A stretch of DNA of 64,000 bases from the NCBI GenBank assembly GCA_027307335.1, contig DAHUXD010000003.1, forward strand, positions 62,001 to 126,000. Direction: 5' to 3'. The number at the start of each line of letters is the position of its first letter. Position 1 is the stretch's first letter. The position numbers were made by a program, and so were the translations under genes. This document shows, piece by piece, positions 22,190 to 31,058 of the stretch. Under the pieces are notes generated by a model. It saw only the letters and a list, made by a program, of their open reading frames with translations, was not told the origin of the DNA and searched no databases. The DNA is from Acidobacteriota bacterium (GTDB lineage: Bacteria > Acidobacteriota > Thermoanaerobaculia > UBA5066 > Gp7-AA6).

Positions 22190-22722
22190 GCGGACCGAAG
22201 CTCTACGGCCTGATGGCCGAGTTCGAGAATCCGCAGGACCTCGTGGAGGCGACGCGGCGCGCGCGCGAGGCGGGCTTCACCAGGCTCGACGCGTACTCGC
22301 CGTACCCGATCGAGGCCCTCACCGAGGCGCTCGACATCCACGACCGCAAGCTCCCGGCCGTCGTCCTCGGCGGCGGCATCCTCGGCGGGCTCTGCGGCTA
22401 CGCGCTCTGCTACTGGACGACCGTCGTCAACTACCCGCTGGTCGTCGGCGGAAAGCCGTACCACAGCGCGCCGGCCTTCATCGTGCCGACGTTCGAGACG
22501 ACGATCCTGTTCGCGGCCTTCGCGGCCGTGCTCGGCATGCTCGGGCTGAACGGCCTGCCGATGCCGTACCACCCTGTCTTCAACTCGCCGCGCTTCGCGC
22601 TCGCCTCGCGCGACCGCTTCTTCCTCTGCATCGAGGCCCGCGACCCGAGGTTCGACCACGACGAGACCTGGGCGTTCCTGACGAAGCTCGGGCCGCGCGT
22701 GGTCATGGACGTCGAAGAATGA
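22186..22722 (+). CDS. actD: Alternative complex III subunit ActD (DUF3341)
   Basis: The 178-aa protein has a short soluble N-terminal domain (LYGLMAEFENPQDLVEATRR) and two membrane helices at about 65-85 and 108-130. The pattern DAYSPYPIEALTEAL is diagnostic of DUF3341. It is a structural membrane subunit of ACIII with no cofactor. The GTG start overlaps the actC stop by 4 bases and is preceded by GAGGAGG. The end overlaps the actE start by 4 bases (ATGA). Confidence 0.93.
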   Translation: MSGPKLYGLMAEFENPQDLVEATRRAREAGFTRLDAYSPYPIEALTEALDIHDRKLPAVVLGGGILGGLCGYALCYWTTVVNYPLVVGGKPYHSAPAFIVPTFETTILFAAFAAVLGMLGLNGLPMPYHPVFNSPRFALASRDRFFLCIEARDPRFDHDETWAFLTKLGPRVVMDVEE

Positions 22723-23384
22723 GGCGCCTTCGCTTCGCCGTGCTCGTCGCGCTCGCGCTGGCGTCCGCCTTCTGCCGCCAGGACATGCAGGACCAGCCCA
22801 AGTACAAGAACCTGCGCGGGTCGGCGTTCTTCGACGACAAGCGCTCGGCGCGGCCGGTCGTCGAGGACACGGTCGCGCGCGGTTCGCTCTGGCAGGACGA
22901 CCGCTTCACGACCGGCAAGGCCGACGGCAAGCTGGTCGCGGCGCTGCCGGTGCCGCTCACCCGCGAGCTGCTCGAGCGCGGCCGCGATCGCTACGGCATC
23001 TACTGCACCCCCTGTCACGGCCTGACGGGCAACGGCATGGGCATGGTGGTCCAGCGCGGCTTCCGGCAGCCGCCGTCCTTCGAGATCGACCGGCTGCGCG
23101 AGGTCCCGGTCGGCTACTTCTTCGACGTGATGTCGCACGGCTTCGGCGCGATGCCCGACTACGCCGCGCAGATCCCGACCGCCGATCGCTGGGCGATCGC
23201 CGCGTACCTGCGCGCGCTACAGCTGTCGCAGCGCACGACGATCGCGGACGTGCCGGCGTCGGCGCGTCCCGCCCTCGAGAGCCCCGACGCGCCCGCGAAG
23301 GCCGCGCCGCTGCCCGTGGACGTCGACGACTGGCGGCGGGCCGTCGACGAGGGGCCGACCGAGCCGCCGGAGAGGGAGCACTGA
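22719..23384 (+). CDS. actE: Alternative complex III subunit ActE, monohaem cytochrome c
   Basis: The 221-aa periplasmic cytochrome has a hydrophobic N-terminus ending ALASAFC. The cysteine there may be lipidated, though F at -1 is not a standard lipobox. One haem site, CTPCH, lies near 95, with a later methionine-containing stretch (GAMPDYAAQI) as probable axial ligand. It is the exit cytochrome from ACIII toward the CoxB cytochrome domain. The Pro/Ala-rich C-terminal tail is poorly conserved. ATGA overlap with actD. Confidence 0.93.
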   Translation: MRRLRFAVLVALALASAFCRQDMQDQPKYKNLRGSAFFDDKRSARPVVEDTVARGSLWQDDRFTTGKADGKLVAALPVPLTRELLERGRDRYGIYCTPCHGLTGNGMGMVVQRGFRQPPSFEIDRLREVPVGYFFDVMSHGFGAMPDYAAQIPTADRWAIAAYLRALQLSQRTTIADVPASARPALESPDAPAKAAPLPVDVDDWRRAVDEGPTEPPEREH

Positions 23385-23388
23385 TTTG

Positions 23389-24576
23389 ATGGACGCCACC
23401 AACGATTCCCGGCTCGCCGGCGAGACGGTGCGTCTCTCCCGCGCGGCGTTCGTCGTGGGCCTGGTCGCCCTCGGGGGCGCCGTCGCGTACGGCACCGCGC
23501 ATCCGGACCAGTTCTTCCACTCCTATCTGCTCGCGTTCATGTTCTGGAACGGCCTGACGGTCGGCTCGCTCGCGGTCCTGATGCTCCAGTACCTGACGGG
23601 CGGGGCGTGGGGGATCTCGATCCGGCGCGAGCTCGAGGCGGCGACGCGCACGCTGCCGCTGACCGCCGTCGCGTTCCTGCCGATCGCGTTCGGGATGCAC
23701 TCCCTCTACGAGTGGACGCACGCGGACGCCGTCGCGCACGACGAGGTCCTGCTGAAGAAGGCCGGGTATCTCAACGCGCCGTTCTTCCTCTTCCGCGCGG
23801 CGCTCGCCTTCGCGATCTGGATCGCGATCGCGTGGGCGCTCAACCGCTGGTCGCGCGAGCAGGACTCGAGCGCGGATCACCGCGCGGTCGATCGAAAGCT
23901 GCAGCTGCTCTCCGGGGGAGGGCTCGTCGCGTACGCCCTGACGACGACGTGGACGGCCGTCGACTGGGTCATGTCGCTCGAGCCGCACTGGTTCTCGACG
24001 ATGTACGGCGTGATCTACATGGCCGGACAGGGGCTCGGCGCGCTCGCGCTCGCGACGCTCGCGGTCGTCCGCCTATCGAAGACGCGCCCGGTCTCCGAGT
24101 TTCTCGGCGGCCGGCACATGCACGACCTCGGCAAGATGATGTTCGCGTTCACGATGTTCTGGGCGTACGTCACGTTCTCCCAGTACCTGATCGTCTGGTC
24201 CGGCAACCTGCCCGAGGAGATCTCCTGGTATCTCGCGCGGTTCCGCGGCGGCTGGGGCTGGGTGGGCCTCGCGGTCCTGATGCTGCAGTTCGTGCTTCCG
24301 TTCCTGCTGCTGCTCTCGCGGCGCGCGAACCGCGACCCGCGGACGCTGACGCTCGCGGCCGCGCTCGTCGTCCTGATGCGCTTCATCGACTTATCGTGGA
24401 TGATCCTGCCCGCGTTCTCGCAGGGCCACTTCCGGATCCATCCGACCGATCTGACCGTCCCGCTCGCGCTCGGCGGCATCTGGGCCGGGCTCTACCTGAG
24501 GAACCTCGCGGGGCGGCCGCTCCTGCCTGTGCACGACCCCGGCTTCGAGGAGGCGCTCGCGCATGGCCGCGACTGA
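23389..24576 (+). CDS. actF: Alternative complex III subunit ActF, NrfD-like quinol:cytochrome c oxidoreductase
   Basis: The 395-aa protein has about ten membrane helices and is homologous to ActC but shorter. Landmarks are the helix VLMLQYLTGGAWG, then GMHSLYEWTH, the central WTAVDWVMSLEPHWFSTMYG and the FSQYLIVWSGNLPEE segment characteristic of ActF. It forms the second NrfD-like bundle of ACIII. ATG 23389 follows GAGAGGGAG by 8 bases and is preferred to TTG 23386. It overlaps the next gene by 14 bases. Confidence 0.94.
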   Translation: MDATNDSRLAGETVRLSRAAFVVGLVALGGAVAYGTAHPDQFFHSYLLAFMFWNGLTVGSLAVLMLQYLTGGAWGISIRRELEAATRTLPLTAVAFLPIAFGMHSLYEWTHADAVAHDEVLLKKAGYLNAPFFLFRAALAFAIWIAIAWALNRWSREQDSSADHRAVDRKLQLLSGGGLVAYALTTTWTAVDWVMSLEPHWFSTMYGVIYMAGQGLGALALATLAVVRLSKTRPVSEFLGGRHMHDLGKMMFAFTMFWAYVTFSQYLIVWSGNLPEEISWYLARFRGGWGWVGLAVLMLQFVLPFLLLLSRRANRDPRTLTLAAALVVLMRFIDLSWMILPAFSQGHFRIHPTDLTVPLALGGIWAGLYLRNLAGRPLLPVHDPGFEEALAHGRD

Positions 24577-25054
24577 GCATCCCGAAACCGGCCACGGCGT
24601 CGCGGTCGAGCCCGACCGGGTGCCGCTGCGGCTCGTGATCGGCATGGCGGCGCTCCTGACCGGAATGGCCGTCGTCGCCGCCATCCTCATGGTCGTGTAC
24701 TTCAAGTTCATGGCCCGGGGCGCGGCGAAGAGCGACGCGAGCGTGGTCGCCGAGGCGGGCCTCGAGCGCCGCGAACCGGCGCTCCCGCCGGCGCCGCGCC
24801 TCGAGATTCGCGGGGTCCGGCGCTGGACGGATTTCCAGGCGGCCGAGCGCGAGCGGCTCGGCTCCTACGGGTGGATGGACCGTTCGACCGGCGCCGTGCA
24901 CATCCCGATCGAGCGCGCGATCGAGCTGATCGCCGAGCGCGGCGTGGGACCGCTGCCCCAGGCGCCGGTGGCGCTGCCGCCGTCCGTGCAGATGCCCGCG
25001 GCGCCGCCCGCCCCGGCCGTGCCGACGCCGCCAGCGCAGCGAGGGACGAAGTGA
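24563..25054 (+). CDS. Small membrane protein of the ACIII-oxidase operon
   Basis: The 163-aa protein has one membrane helix (about 25-48, LVIGMAALLTGMAVVAAILM). A periplasmic stretch follows with a conserved-looking core, RRWTDFQAAERERLGSYGW then IPIERAIELIAERG, and a Pro/Ala-rich tail. The core recurs, from memory, in proteins placed between actF and SCO1 in other ACIII operons, where it is simply called hypothetical. A role in assembly, or as a small ACIII or oxidase subunit, is inferred from position only. It overlaps actF by 14 bases and the SCO gene by 4 if that gene starts at GTG 25051. Confidence 0.75.
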   Translation: MAATEHPETGHGVAVEPDRVPLRLVIGMAALLTGMAVVAAILMVVYFKFMARGAAKSDASVVAEAGLERREPALPPAPRLEIRGVRRWTDFQAAERERLGSYGWMDRSTGAVHIPIERAIELIAERGVGPLPQAPVALPPSVQMPAAPPAPAVPTPPAQRGTK

Positions 25055-25983
25055 CGCGCGGGAACGGAACGCCCCCACGCGTCATCCCGAGGGCCGAAGT
25101 CCCGAGGGATCCCTTTCTCCACCGCATGATCGCTTCAAAGAGATTCCTCGCTGCGCTCGGAATGACAGTCGTTTTCGCCGCGACGGTCCTCGCCCAGGCC
25201 ATGGAGCCGCCGCCGGGCCGCATCATCCGCGCGGACGAGAAGCCGGAGATCCTGAAGGACATCGGCATCGACCAGCGTCTCGACGCCCCCCTGCCGCTCG
25301 ACGTGCCGCTGCGCGACGAGGCGGGGCGCGCGGTTCGGCTCGGCGACTACTTCGGGAAGCGCCCGGTCGTGTTCGCGCTCGTCTACTACAACTGCCCGAT
25401 GCTCTGCACGCAGGTCTTGAACGGCCTCGTCGGCGCGCTCAACACGATCTCGCTCGAAGCCGGCCGCGACTTCGACGTCGTCGCCGTCAGCTTCGATGCC
25501 CGCGACAAGCCGTCCGACGCCGCCGCGAAGAAGGACGCGTACCTGACCCGCTACAAGCGCCCGAACGCCGCCGAGGGCTGGCACTTCTTGACCGGCGATC
25601 CGCCGGCGATCGAGCGCATCACGAAGGCGGCGGGCTTCCGCTTCAAGTGGGACGAGTCGCGCGGCCAGTTCGCCCACGCGAGCGCAGTCATCGTCGCGAC
25701 CCCGGACGGCCGTCTCGCGCGCTACTTCTACGGCATCGAGTACTCGCCGCGCGACCTGCGCCTCGGCCTCGTCGAGGCCTCGGCCGGCCGCATCGGGACG
25801 CCCGTGGACCAGGTCCTCCTCTACTGCTTTCACTACGACCCGACGAGCGGCAAGTACGGCGCGGTCGTCATCCGGATGATCCGCATCGCCGGCCTCGCGA
25901 CGATCGCGGCGATCGGCTTCTCGATCTGGATGATGTCGCGGCGGCGGCTGAAGGTCGTTCGGGCCGCCGGAGAGGCTCGCTGA
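25051..25983 (+). CDS. SCO1/SenC family copper chaperone
   Basis: The thioredoxin-fold protein has the copper motif CPMLC (in [12 protein letters not shown]) and the partner histidine in FAHASAVIV. An added C-terminal membrane helix lies near [16 protein letters not shown]. It delivers copper to the CuA site of CoxB. Two starts are possible. GTG 25051 (310 aa) overlaps the previous stop and has GAGGG upstream. ATG 25126 (285 aa) begins a perfect signal peptide but has no ribosome site. The DNA from 25081 to 25166 is a dispersed inverted-repeat element. The first part of the signal peptide, up to LGMTV, is therefore encoded by repeat DNA. Confidence 0.9.
   Translation: MTRGNGTPPRVIPRAEVPRDPFLHRMIASKRFLAALGMTVVFAATVLAQAMEPPPGRIIRADEKPEILKDIGIDQRLDAPLPLDVPLRDEAGRAVRLGDYFGKRPVVFALVYYNCPMLCTQVLNGLVGALNTISLEAGRDFDVVAVSFDARDKPSDAAAKKDAYLTRYKRPNAAEGWHFLTGDPPAIERITKAAGFRFKWDESRGQFAHASAVIVATPDGRLARYFYGIEYSPRDLRLGLVEASAGRIGTPVDQVLLYCFHYDPTSGKYGAVVIRMIRIAGLATIAAIGFSIWMMSRRRLKVVRAAGEAR
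25081..25166. repeat. Inverted-repeat element inside the 5' end of the SCO gene
   Basis: The left arm GTCATCCCGAGGGCCGAAGT continues to GGGATCCCTTTC. The right arm, read on the minus strand, is GTCATTCCGAGCGCAGCGAG continuing to GAATCTCTTTG. Both arms share the GTCATyCCGAG end. This motif is familiar as a dispersed intergenic repeat in many bacterial genomes. Here the reading frame passes through it without a stop. Confidence 0.7.
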
Positions 25984-26978
25984 TGCATTTCCTGCCGGAG
26001 GAGGCCTCGTCGTTCGCCGGGCACGTCGATGCGCTCTATCTCTTCCTCATCCTCGTGACGGCGTTCTTCTCGCTCCTGATCGGAACGCTCGTCGTCGTCT
26101 TCGCGATCCGGTACCGGCGCAAGTCCCCCGACGAGATCGCGACCGACGTGCACGAGTCGGGAGCGCTCGAAATCATCTGGACGGTCATTCCCTTCGGCCT
26201 CACGATCGTCATGTTCTTCTGGGGCGCCAGCGTGTACTTCCGGATCACGCGGCCGCCGACGAACGCGATCGACGTGTACGTGACCGCCAAGCAGTGGATG
26301 TGGAAGCTCCAGCACGCCGACGGCCACCGCGAGATGAACGAACTCCACGTCCCGATCGGCCAGCCCGTGCGGCTCACGATGGCCTCGGAGGACGTGATCC
26401 ACAGCTTCTACGTTCCGGCGTTCCGCTTCAAGCGGGACGTCGTGCCGGGCCGCTTCTCGGTCGCGTGGTTCCAGGCGACGAAGCCGGGCAAGTACCACCT
26501 CTTCTGTGCGGAGTACTGCGGCACGCGGCACTCGAACATGATCGGCTGGGTCTACGCGATGACGCCCGCGGACTACCAGGCGTGGCTCGCGGGCGGCAAT
26601 CCCGGCGAGTCGCTCGCCGCCGCCGGCGCGAAGCGCTTCGTCGAGAACGCGTGCAACACGTGCCACGGCGACGTGCCCGGCGCGCGCGGCCCGTCTCTCG
26701 CCGGCGTCTACGGCCACGCCGTGCGCCTGTCGAACGGCCAGACCGTCATCGCCGACGAGGCCTATCTGCGCGAATCGATCGTGAATCCGCAGGCGAAGCT
26801 GGTGGCCGGCTACCCGACGATCATGCCGACGTTCCAGGGGCTGATCGGCGAGGAGGGCCTCCTTCAGCTCATCGCCTACATCAAGTCCCTCTCGCCGCCG
26901 GCGCCCGCGGGCGCGGCGGCGGCTTCCCCGGCGCCGGCGCCGGCGCCGACGCCCGAAAGGAAGGCCTCGAGGCCATGA
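25983..26978 (+). CDS. coxB: Cytochrome c oxidase subunit II with fused cytochrome c (caa3 type)
   Basis: The 331-aa subunit has two N-terminal membrane helices (about 17-42 and 62-82) and a cupredoxin domain with the CuA ligands (IHSFYVPAF and [12 protein letters not shown]). A C-terminal class I cytochrome c follows (CNTCH at about 222-226, probable Met ligand in YPTIMPTF). The tail is Pro/Ala-rich. The fused haem domain accepts electrons from ActE, as expected for a caa3 oxidase coupled to ACIII. The ATG overlaps the SCO stop by one base. The end overlaps coxA by 4. Confidence 0.96.
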   Translation: MHFLPEEASSFAGHVDALYLFLILVTAFFSLLIGTLVVVFAIRYRRKSPDEIATDVHESGALEIIWTVIPFGLTIVMFFWGASVYFRITRPPTNAIDVYVTAKQWMWKLQHADGHREMNELHVPIGQPVRLTMASEDVIHSFYVPAFRFKRDVVPGRFSVAWFQATKPGKYHLFCAEYCGTRHSNMIGWVYAMTPADYQAWLAGGNPGESLAAAGAKRFVENACNTCHGDVPGARGPSLAGVYGHAVRLSNGQTVIADEAYLRESIVNPQAKLVAGYPTIMPTFQGLIGEEGLLQLIAYIKSLSPPAPAGAAAASPAPAPAPTPERKASRP

Positions 26979-28612
26979 GCACGTCCGAACCCGTTCCCGC
27001 CGTCCGTCCGGCCCGCCCGGACTATCTCAACGCGAGCTACGGCGTCCGGTCGTGGCTGCTGACGAGCGACCACAAGCGAATCGCGATCCTGTACCTCATC
27101 ACGGTGACGTTCTTCTTCGCGATCGGCGGCGTGGCGGCGGCCCTCGTGCGGCTCGAGCTCCTCACGCCGGCGGGCGACGTGTTCCAGGCGGAGACCTACA
27201 ACAAGATCTTCACGACGCACGGCATCATGATGGTCTTCTTCTTCCTGATCCCCGCGATTCCGGCGGTCCTCGGCAACTTCCTCGTGCCGCTGATGATCGG
27301 CGCCAAGGACCTCGCCTTTCCGAGGATCAACCTGCTCTCCTGGTATCTCCTGGTCATCGGCGGCCTCATCGCGCTGTGGGCGCTGATCCACGGAGGGCTC
27401 GACACGGGCTGGACGTTCTACACGCCGTACTCGACCGTGTACTCGAACGGCTGGGTCGTCGTCACGGCGGTCGGCATTTTCATCGCCGGCTTCTCCTCGA
27501 TCCTGACCGGCCTGAACTTCATCGTCACGCTCCACACCATGCGCGCGCCGGGCATGACGTGGACGCGGATGCCGCTCTTCTGCTGGGGCATGTACGCGAC
27601 GGCGATCATCCAGATCCTCGGAACGCCGGTCATCGCGATCACGCTGCTCCTCGTGGGGGCCGAGCGGCTGTTCCACCTCGGCATCTTCGACCCGGCGCAG
27701 GGCGGCGACCCCGTGCTGTTCCAGCACCTCTTCTGGTTCTACTCGCACCCCGCCGTCTACATCATGATCCTGCCCGCGATGGCGGTCATCAGCGAGCTCG
27801 TCACCGCGTTCTCGCGCAAGCCGATCTTCGGCTACAAGTTCATCGCCGGCTCCTCGATCGCGATCGCGGCGCTCTCGTTTCTCGTCTGGGGACACCACAT
27901 GTTCGTGTCGGGACAGTCCGTGTACGCCGGGCTCGTCTTCTCGATCCTGTCGTTCATGGTCGCGATCCCGTCGGCGATCAAGGTGTTCAACTGGACGGCG
28001 ACGCTCTACAAGGGGTCGGTGTCGTACCAGACGCCCCTGCTCTACGCGCTCGGCTTCATCGGTCTCTTCACGTTCGGCGGCCTGACCGGGCTCTTCCTCG
28101 CGTCCCTCGGGCTCGACATCCACGTGCACGACACGTACTTCATCGTCGCGCACTTCCACTACATCATGGTGGGCGGGACGATCATGGCGTACCTCGGCGG
28201 CATGCATTACTGGTGGCCGAAGATCTCCGGGAAGCTCTACCCGGAGTACTGGTCGCGCGTCTCCGCGTGGGTCATCTTCATCGGCTTCAACCTGACGTTC
28301 TTCCCGCAGTTCATCGTGGGTTACCTCGGCATGCCGCGCCGCTACCATCAGTACCCGGAGGAGTTCCAGGTGCTGAACGTGATGTCGACGGCGGGCGCCT
28401 CGATCCTCGGCATCGGCTATCTCATCCCGCTCGTCTACTTCATCTGGTCGATGCGCTACGGCAAGGACGCCGCGGACAACCCGTGGGGCGCGACCGGTCT
28501 CGAGTGGCAGACGCCGTCGCCGCCGCCGACCGAGAACTTCGTCGAGACGCCCGTCGTGTCGGGGCGGCCCTACGACTACGCGACGGGCCGGGAGGAAGTC
28601 GCCCTTGGCTAG
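26975..28612 (+). CDS. coxA: Cytochrome c oxidase subunit I, type A2
   Basis: The 545-aa catalytic subunit has 12 predicted helices. It holds low-spin haem ligands (TTHGIMMVF and HFHYIMVGG), CuB ligands (WGHHMF) and the cross-linked His-Tyr motif. That motif reads [13 protein letters not shown], not GHPEVYI. The YS pair without the helix-VI glutamate is the mark of A2-type haem-copper oxidases such as the Rhodothermus caa3 enzyme. The enzyme reduces oxygen to water and pumps protons. It overlaps coxB by 4 bases and coxC by 8. Confidence 0.96.
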   Translation: MSTSEPVPAVRPARPDYLNASYGVRSWLLTSDHKRIAILYLITVTFFFAIGGVAAALVRLELLTPAGDVFQAETYNKIFTTHGIMMVFFFLIPAIPAVLGNFLVPLMIGAKDLAFPRINLLSWYLLVIGGLIALWALIHGGLDTGWTFYTPYSTVYSNGWVVVTAVGIFIAGFSSILTGLNFIVTLHTMRAPGMTWTRMPLFCWGMYATAIIQILGTPVIAITLLLVGAERLFHLGIFDPAQGGDPVLFQHLFWFYSHPAVYIMILPAMAVISELVTAFSRKPIFGYKFIAGSSIAIAALSFLVWGHHMFVSGQSVYAGLVFSILSFMVAIPSAIKVFNWTATLYKGSVSYQTPLLYALGFIGLFTFGGLTGLFLASLGLDIHVHDTYFIVAHFHYIMVGGTIMAYLGGMHYWWPKISGKLYPEYWSRVSAWVIFIGFNLTFFPQFIVGYLGMPRRYHQYPEEFQVLNVMSTAGASILGIGYLIPLVYFIWSMRYGKDAADNPWGATGLEWQTPSPPPTENFVETPVVSGRPYDYATGREEVALG

Positions 28613-29303
28613 CCCGACGCACGCCGCGCTCGCGCACGACGACGCGCCGCCGGAGCTCCGGCACCACTTCCCCGACCTCGCCAAGCAGCGCGAGGCGTCG
28701 TCGCTCGGCATGTGGGTCTTCCTCGTGACCGAGGTCCTCTTCTTCGGCGGGATGTTCCTCGCCTACGCGATCTATCGCGAGACCCACCGGCGCGCCTTCG
28801 AGGGCGCCTCGAACCTGCTCGACCTGAAGCTCGGCGCGACCAACACCATCGTGCTGATCGTGTCGTCGCTGACGATGGCGCTCGCCGTCTGGGCGAGCGG
28901 CCGCAGCAGAAAGAACGCGACCGTCCTCTTCCTGGTCCTGACGATGCTCCTCGGCGCGACGTTCCTCGGCATCAAGTACGTCGAGTACAAGCAGAAATTC
29001 GAGCGCCACGAGGTCCCGGGACCCCACTTCGTGGTGCCGCAGGACGAGGAGACGCACCAGCCGCTGCCGCGGCAGAGCGAGATGTTCTTCTCGCTCTACT
29101 TCTGCATGACGGGGCTGCACGCGATCCACATGATCATCGGCCTCGGGCTCGTGTCGTGGCTCGTGGTCCGCGCCCGGCGCGGCGAGTTCTCCGAGCGCTA
29201 CAACACCCCGGTCGACATGGTCGGCCTGTACTGGCACTTCGTCGACATCATCTGGATCTATCTCTTCCCGCTGCTGTATCTGCTCGGGAGGCACACGCTG
29301 TGA
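28605..29303 (+). CDS. coxC: Cytochrome c oxidase subunit III
   Basis: The 232-aa protein has five membrane helices, matching the short bacterial subunit III that lacks the first two helices. Landmarks are [19 protein letters not shown], then [16 protein letters not shown] and the terminal [20 protein letters not shown]. It is a structural subunit that stabilises proton uptake. The start is TTG 28605, within the coxA end and 6 bases after GGAGGAAG; no ATG fits. The stop overlaps the subunit IV start (GTGA). Confidence 0.95.
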   Translation: MASPTHAALAHDDAPPELRHHFPDLAKQREASSLGMWVFLVTEVLFFGGMFLAYAIYRETHRRAFEGASNLLDLKLGATNTIVLIVSSLTMALAVWASGRSRKNATVLFLVLTMLLGATFLGIKYVEYKQKFERHEVPGPHFVVPQDEETHQPLPRQSEMFFSLYFCMTGLHAIHMIIGLGLVSWLVVRARRGEFSERYNTPVDMVGLYWHFVDIIWIYLFPLLYLLGRHTL

Positions 29304-29608
29304 GCGCGCACGGGAAGGGCCACGGCGGCGTCGGTGCCTACATCGGGGTCTTCCTGACCCTGATGGCGCTGACGCTCCTGACGGTGTGGGCCGCCTACCA
29401 GCACCTCGGGATCTGGAACACGCCCGTCGCGCTCGGCATCGCGACGACGAAGGCGGCCCTCGTGGCCCTGATCTTCATGCACCTGAAGGACTCGCCGAAG
29501 CTGACGGCGATGGTCGTCGGCTCGAGCCTCCTCTTCCTGGCGTTCCTGATCTTCGTCACGGCGTCGGACTACCTGACGCGGAAATGGGTCCCGATCTACT
29601 TCCGCTAG
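29300..29608 (+). CDS. Cytochrome c oxidase subunit IV (CtaF/Cox4_pro family)
   Basis: The 102-aa protein has three membrane helices and the KAALVALIFMHLKDSPKL segment typical of prokaryotic subunit IV. The GTG start overlaps coxC by 4 bases. It is the last gene of the respiratory operon. Its final 53 bases overlap, tail to tail, the end of the DMT transporter gene on the other strand, so no separate terminator fits between them. Confidence 0.93.
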   Translation: MSAHGKGHGGVGAYIGVFLTLMALTLLTVWAAYQHLGIWNTPVALGIATTKAALVALIFMHLKDSPKLTAMVVGSSLLFLAFLIFVTASDYLTRKWVPIYFR

Positions 29609-30515
29609 AGGCGGGCGCCGCGCGCCGCCGCCCCGGCAGCGCCGCCAGCAGCACCGCCACGAGGATCAGCCCGGCCCCGACCAGCACGCGCGGCGAGAAC
29701 GACTCGCCGAGGATCAGCGCCCCGAGGGCGACCGCGATGACGGTGTCGACGATCGGGATCGTGCCGATCACCGCCACCGGCACGCGGCCGAGGAGCCAGA
29801 AGAGGCCGGCGAAGGGCAGAGCGGTCCCGAGCACCGCGAGGTAGACGAGCGCGGAGATCGAGCGGGGCGTCCAGGCGAGGCGGGCGGAGGGCTCGAAGGT
29901 GACGGCGAGCAGCAGGAGCAGCGCCGAGCCCGACAGCGTCTGCAGCCAGGTGTTCCAGTCGGCCGCGACGCCGGCCAGCTTCTTCTTGTTGTAGACGTTG
30001 GCGTACGCCGCGACGATCGAGGACACGAGGACGAGGCCGCTGCCCTCGAGCAGGGACCGGTCCGGCGCCGAAAACAGCGTCCGGAGCGCCGGCCCCTCGA
30101 TCACGGCGACGCCGACGAGCCCGAGGCCGGCCGAGACGGCGATCCGGGCGGTGAGCGGCTCGTCCGGAAGCATCGCGTGCGCGAAGAGCCCGACGAAGAG
30201 CGGAAACGTCGCGAAGAGCACCGCCGACAGGCCCGAGTCGATCCGCTCCTCGGCGAGGAAGATGCACGCGTAGTTGACGCCGATCTGGAGCGACCCGCTC
30301 CAGAAGATCCGCGCCGTCCGGCCGCGAGCCGTGGCGCCTCCGCCGCGGCCGAGCGCGAACGGCGCGATCAGGGCGCACGCGAGCGCCATGCGGATGCCGC
30401 CGAACCACAGCGGCGGCAGGTCGCGCAGCCCGATCTTAATGACGAGCCAGGTCGAGCCCCAGACGGCGCAGAGAAAGACGTACATCGCGAGGGAGCGCCC
30501 GCGGAGCGCCGACAT
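29556..30515 (-). CDS. EamA/DMT family transporter
   Basis: The 319-aa protein has ten membrane helices in two EamA repeats. The first starts LCAVWGSTWLVIKIGLRDLPP (about 15-35), followed by FGGIRMALACALI, and the second begins near 165. It probably exports a metabolite or amino acid; the substrate is not evident. The basic Ser/Gly-rich tail (after 300) is the part overlapping the oxidase subunit IV gene. A TAGGAT hexamer (30522-30527, minus strand) ends 6 bases before the ATG and there is no Shine-Dalgarno. The message is predicted leaderless and divergent from the msrC homologue. Confidence 0.88.
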   Translation of the reverse strand: MSALRGRSLAMYVFLCAVWGSTWLVIKIGLRDLPPLWFGGIRMALACALIAPFALGRGGGATARGRTARIFWSGSLQIGVNYACIFLAEERIDSGLSAVLFATFPLFVGLFAHAMLPDEPLTARIAVSAGLGLVGVAVIEGPALRTLFSAPDRSLLEGSGLVLVSSIVAAYANVYNKKKLAGVAADWNTWLQTLSGSALLLLLAVTFEPSARLAWTPRSISALVYLAVLGTALPFAGLFWLLGRVPVAVIGTIPIVDTVIAVALGALILGESFSPRVLVGAGLILVAVLLAALPGRRRAAPASSGSRSGPISASGSPTP

Positions 30516-30521
30516 CGGCGC

Positions 30522-30547
30522 ATCCTAGCCCACGGTGGCGATAAGAT
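30522..30547. promoter_or_regulatory. Back-to-back leaderless -10 elements
   Basis: Only 38 bases separate the divergent start codons at 30515 and 30554. TAGGAT (minus, 30522-30527) and TAAGAT (plus, 30542-30547) each stand exactly 6 bases from their start codon. Each promoter's upstream half must therefore overlap the opposite gene, so the two transcription starts may interfere. Confidence 0.5.
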
Positions 30548-30553
30548 CGTCCC

Positions 30554-31051
30554 GTGCACACGCAGACGATCCCGCGTGGCGCCGACAAGCCGGAGCTGTA
30601 CCGCGAGCTCGCCGCCTCCCTCGTCGGGCTGCTCGAGGGCGAGCCGGATCCGATCGCGAACCTCGCCAACGCCGCCGCGCTCCTCGGGCAGTTCCTGGCC
30701 GGGGTCAACTGGTGCGGCTTCTACCTCGCGCGCGGCGGCGACCTCGTCCTCGGTCCGTTCCAGGGCAAGCCCGCATGCGTGCGCATCGCGTTCGGCAAGG
30801 GCGTCTGCGGGACGGCGGCCGAACGGCGGGAGACGCTCGTCGTGCCCGACGTGCAGGCGTTTCCCGGACACATCGCCTGCGACGAGGCGTCGCGCTCGGA
30901 GATCGTGGTGCCGATCGTCGCGAGCGGCGAGCTCCGCGGCGTGCTCGATGTGGACGCGCCGGCAACCGGCCGCTTCGACGAGGACGACCGCAAGGGCCTG
31001 GAGGCCTTCGTCGCGGCACTCGTGCCGCTCGTCGACTGGCGGAGGGCGTGA
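30554..31051 (+). CDS. msrC: Free methionine-(R)-sulfoxide reductase, GAF domain
   Basis: The 165-aa single GAF-domain enzyme carries the fRMsr pattern NWCGFYL, then LGPFQGKPACVRI, KGVCGTA and a FPGHIACDEASRSEIVVP stretch. The cysteines in KPAC, GVCG and HIAC are those used for catalysis and resolution. It reduces free methionine sulfoxide in the cytoplasm and protects against oxidants. The start is GTG 30554, with TAAGAT 6 bases upstream and no ribosome site. It lies 7 bases before the methyltransferase gene and is probably co-transcribed with it. Confidence 0.93.
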   Translation: MHTQTIPRGADKPELYRELAASLVGLLEGEPDPIANLANAAALLGQFLAGVNWCGFYLARGGDLVLGPFQGKPACVRIAFGKGVCGTAAERRETLVVPDVQAFPGHIACDEASRSEIVVPIVASGELRGVLDVDAPATGRFDEDDRKGLEAFVAALVPLVDWRRA

Positions 31052-31058
31052 AGGCTCG

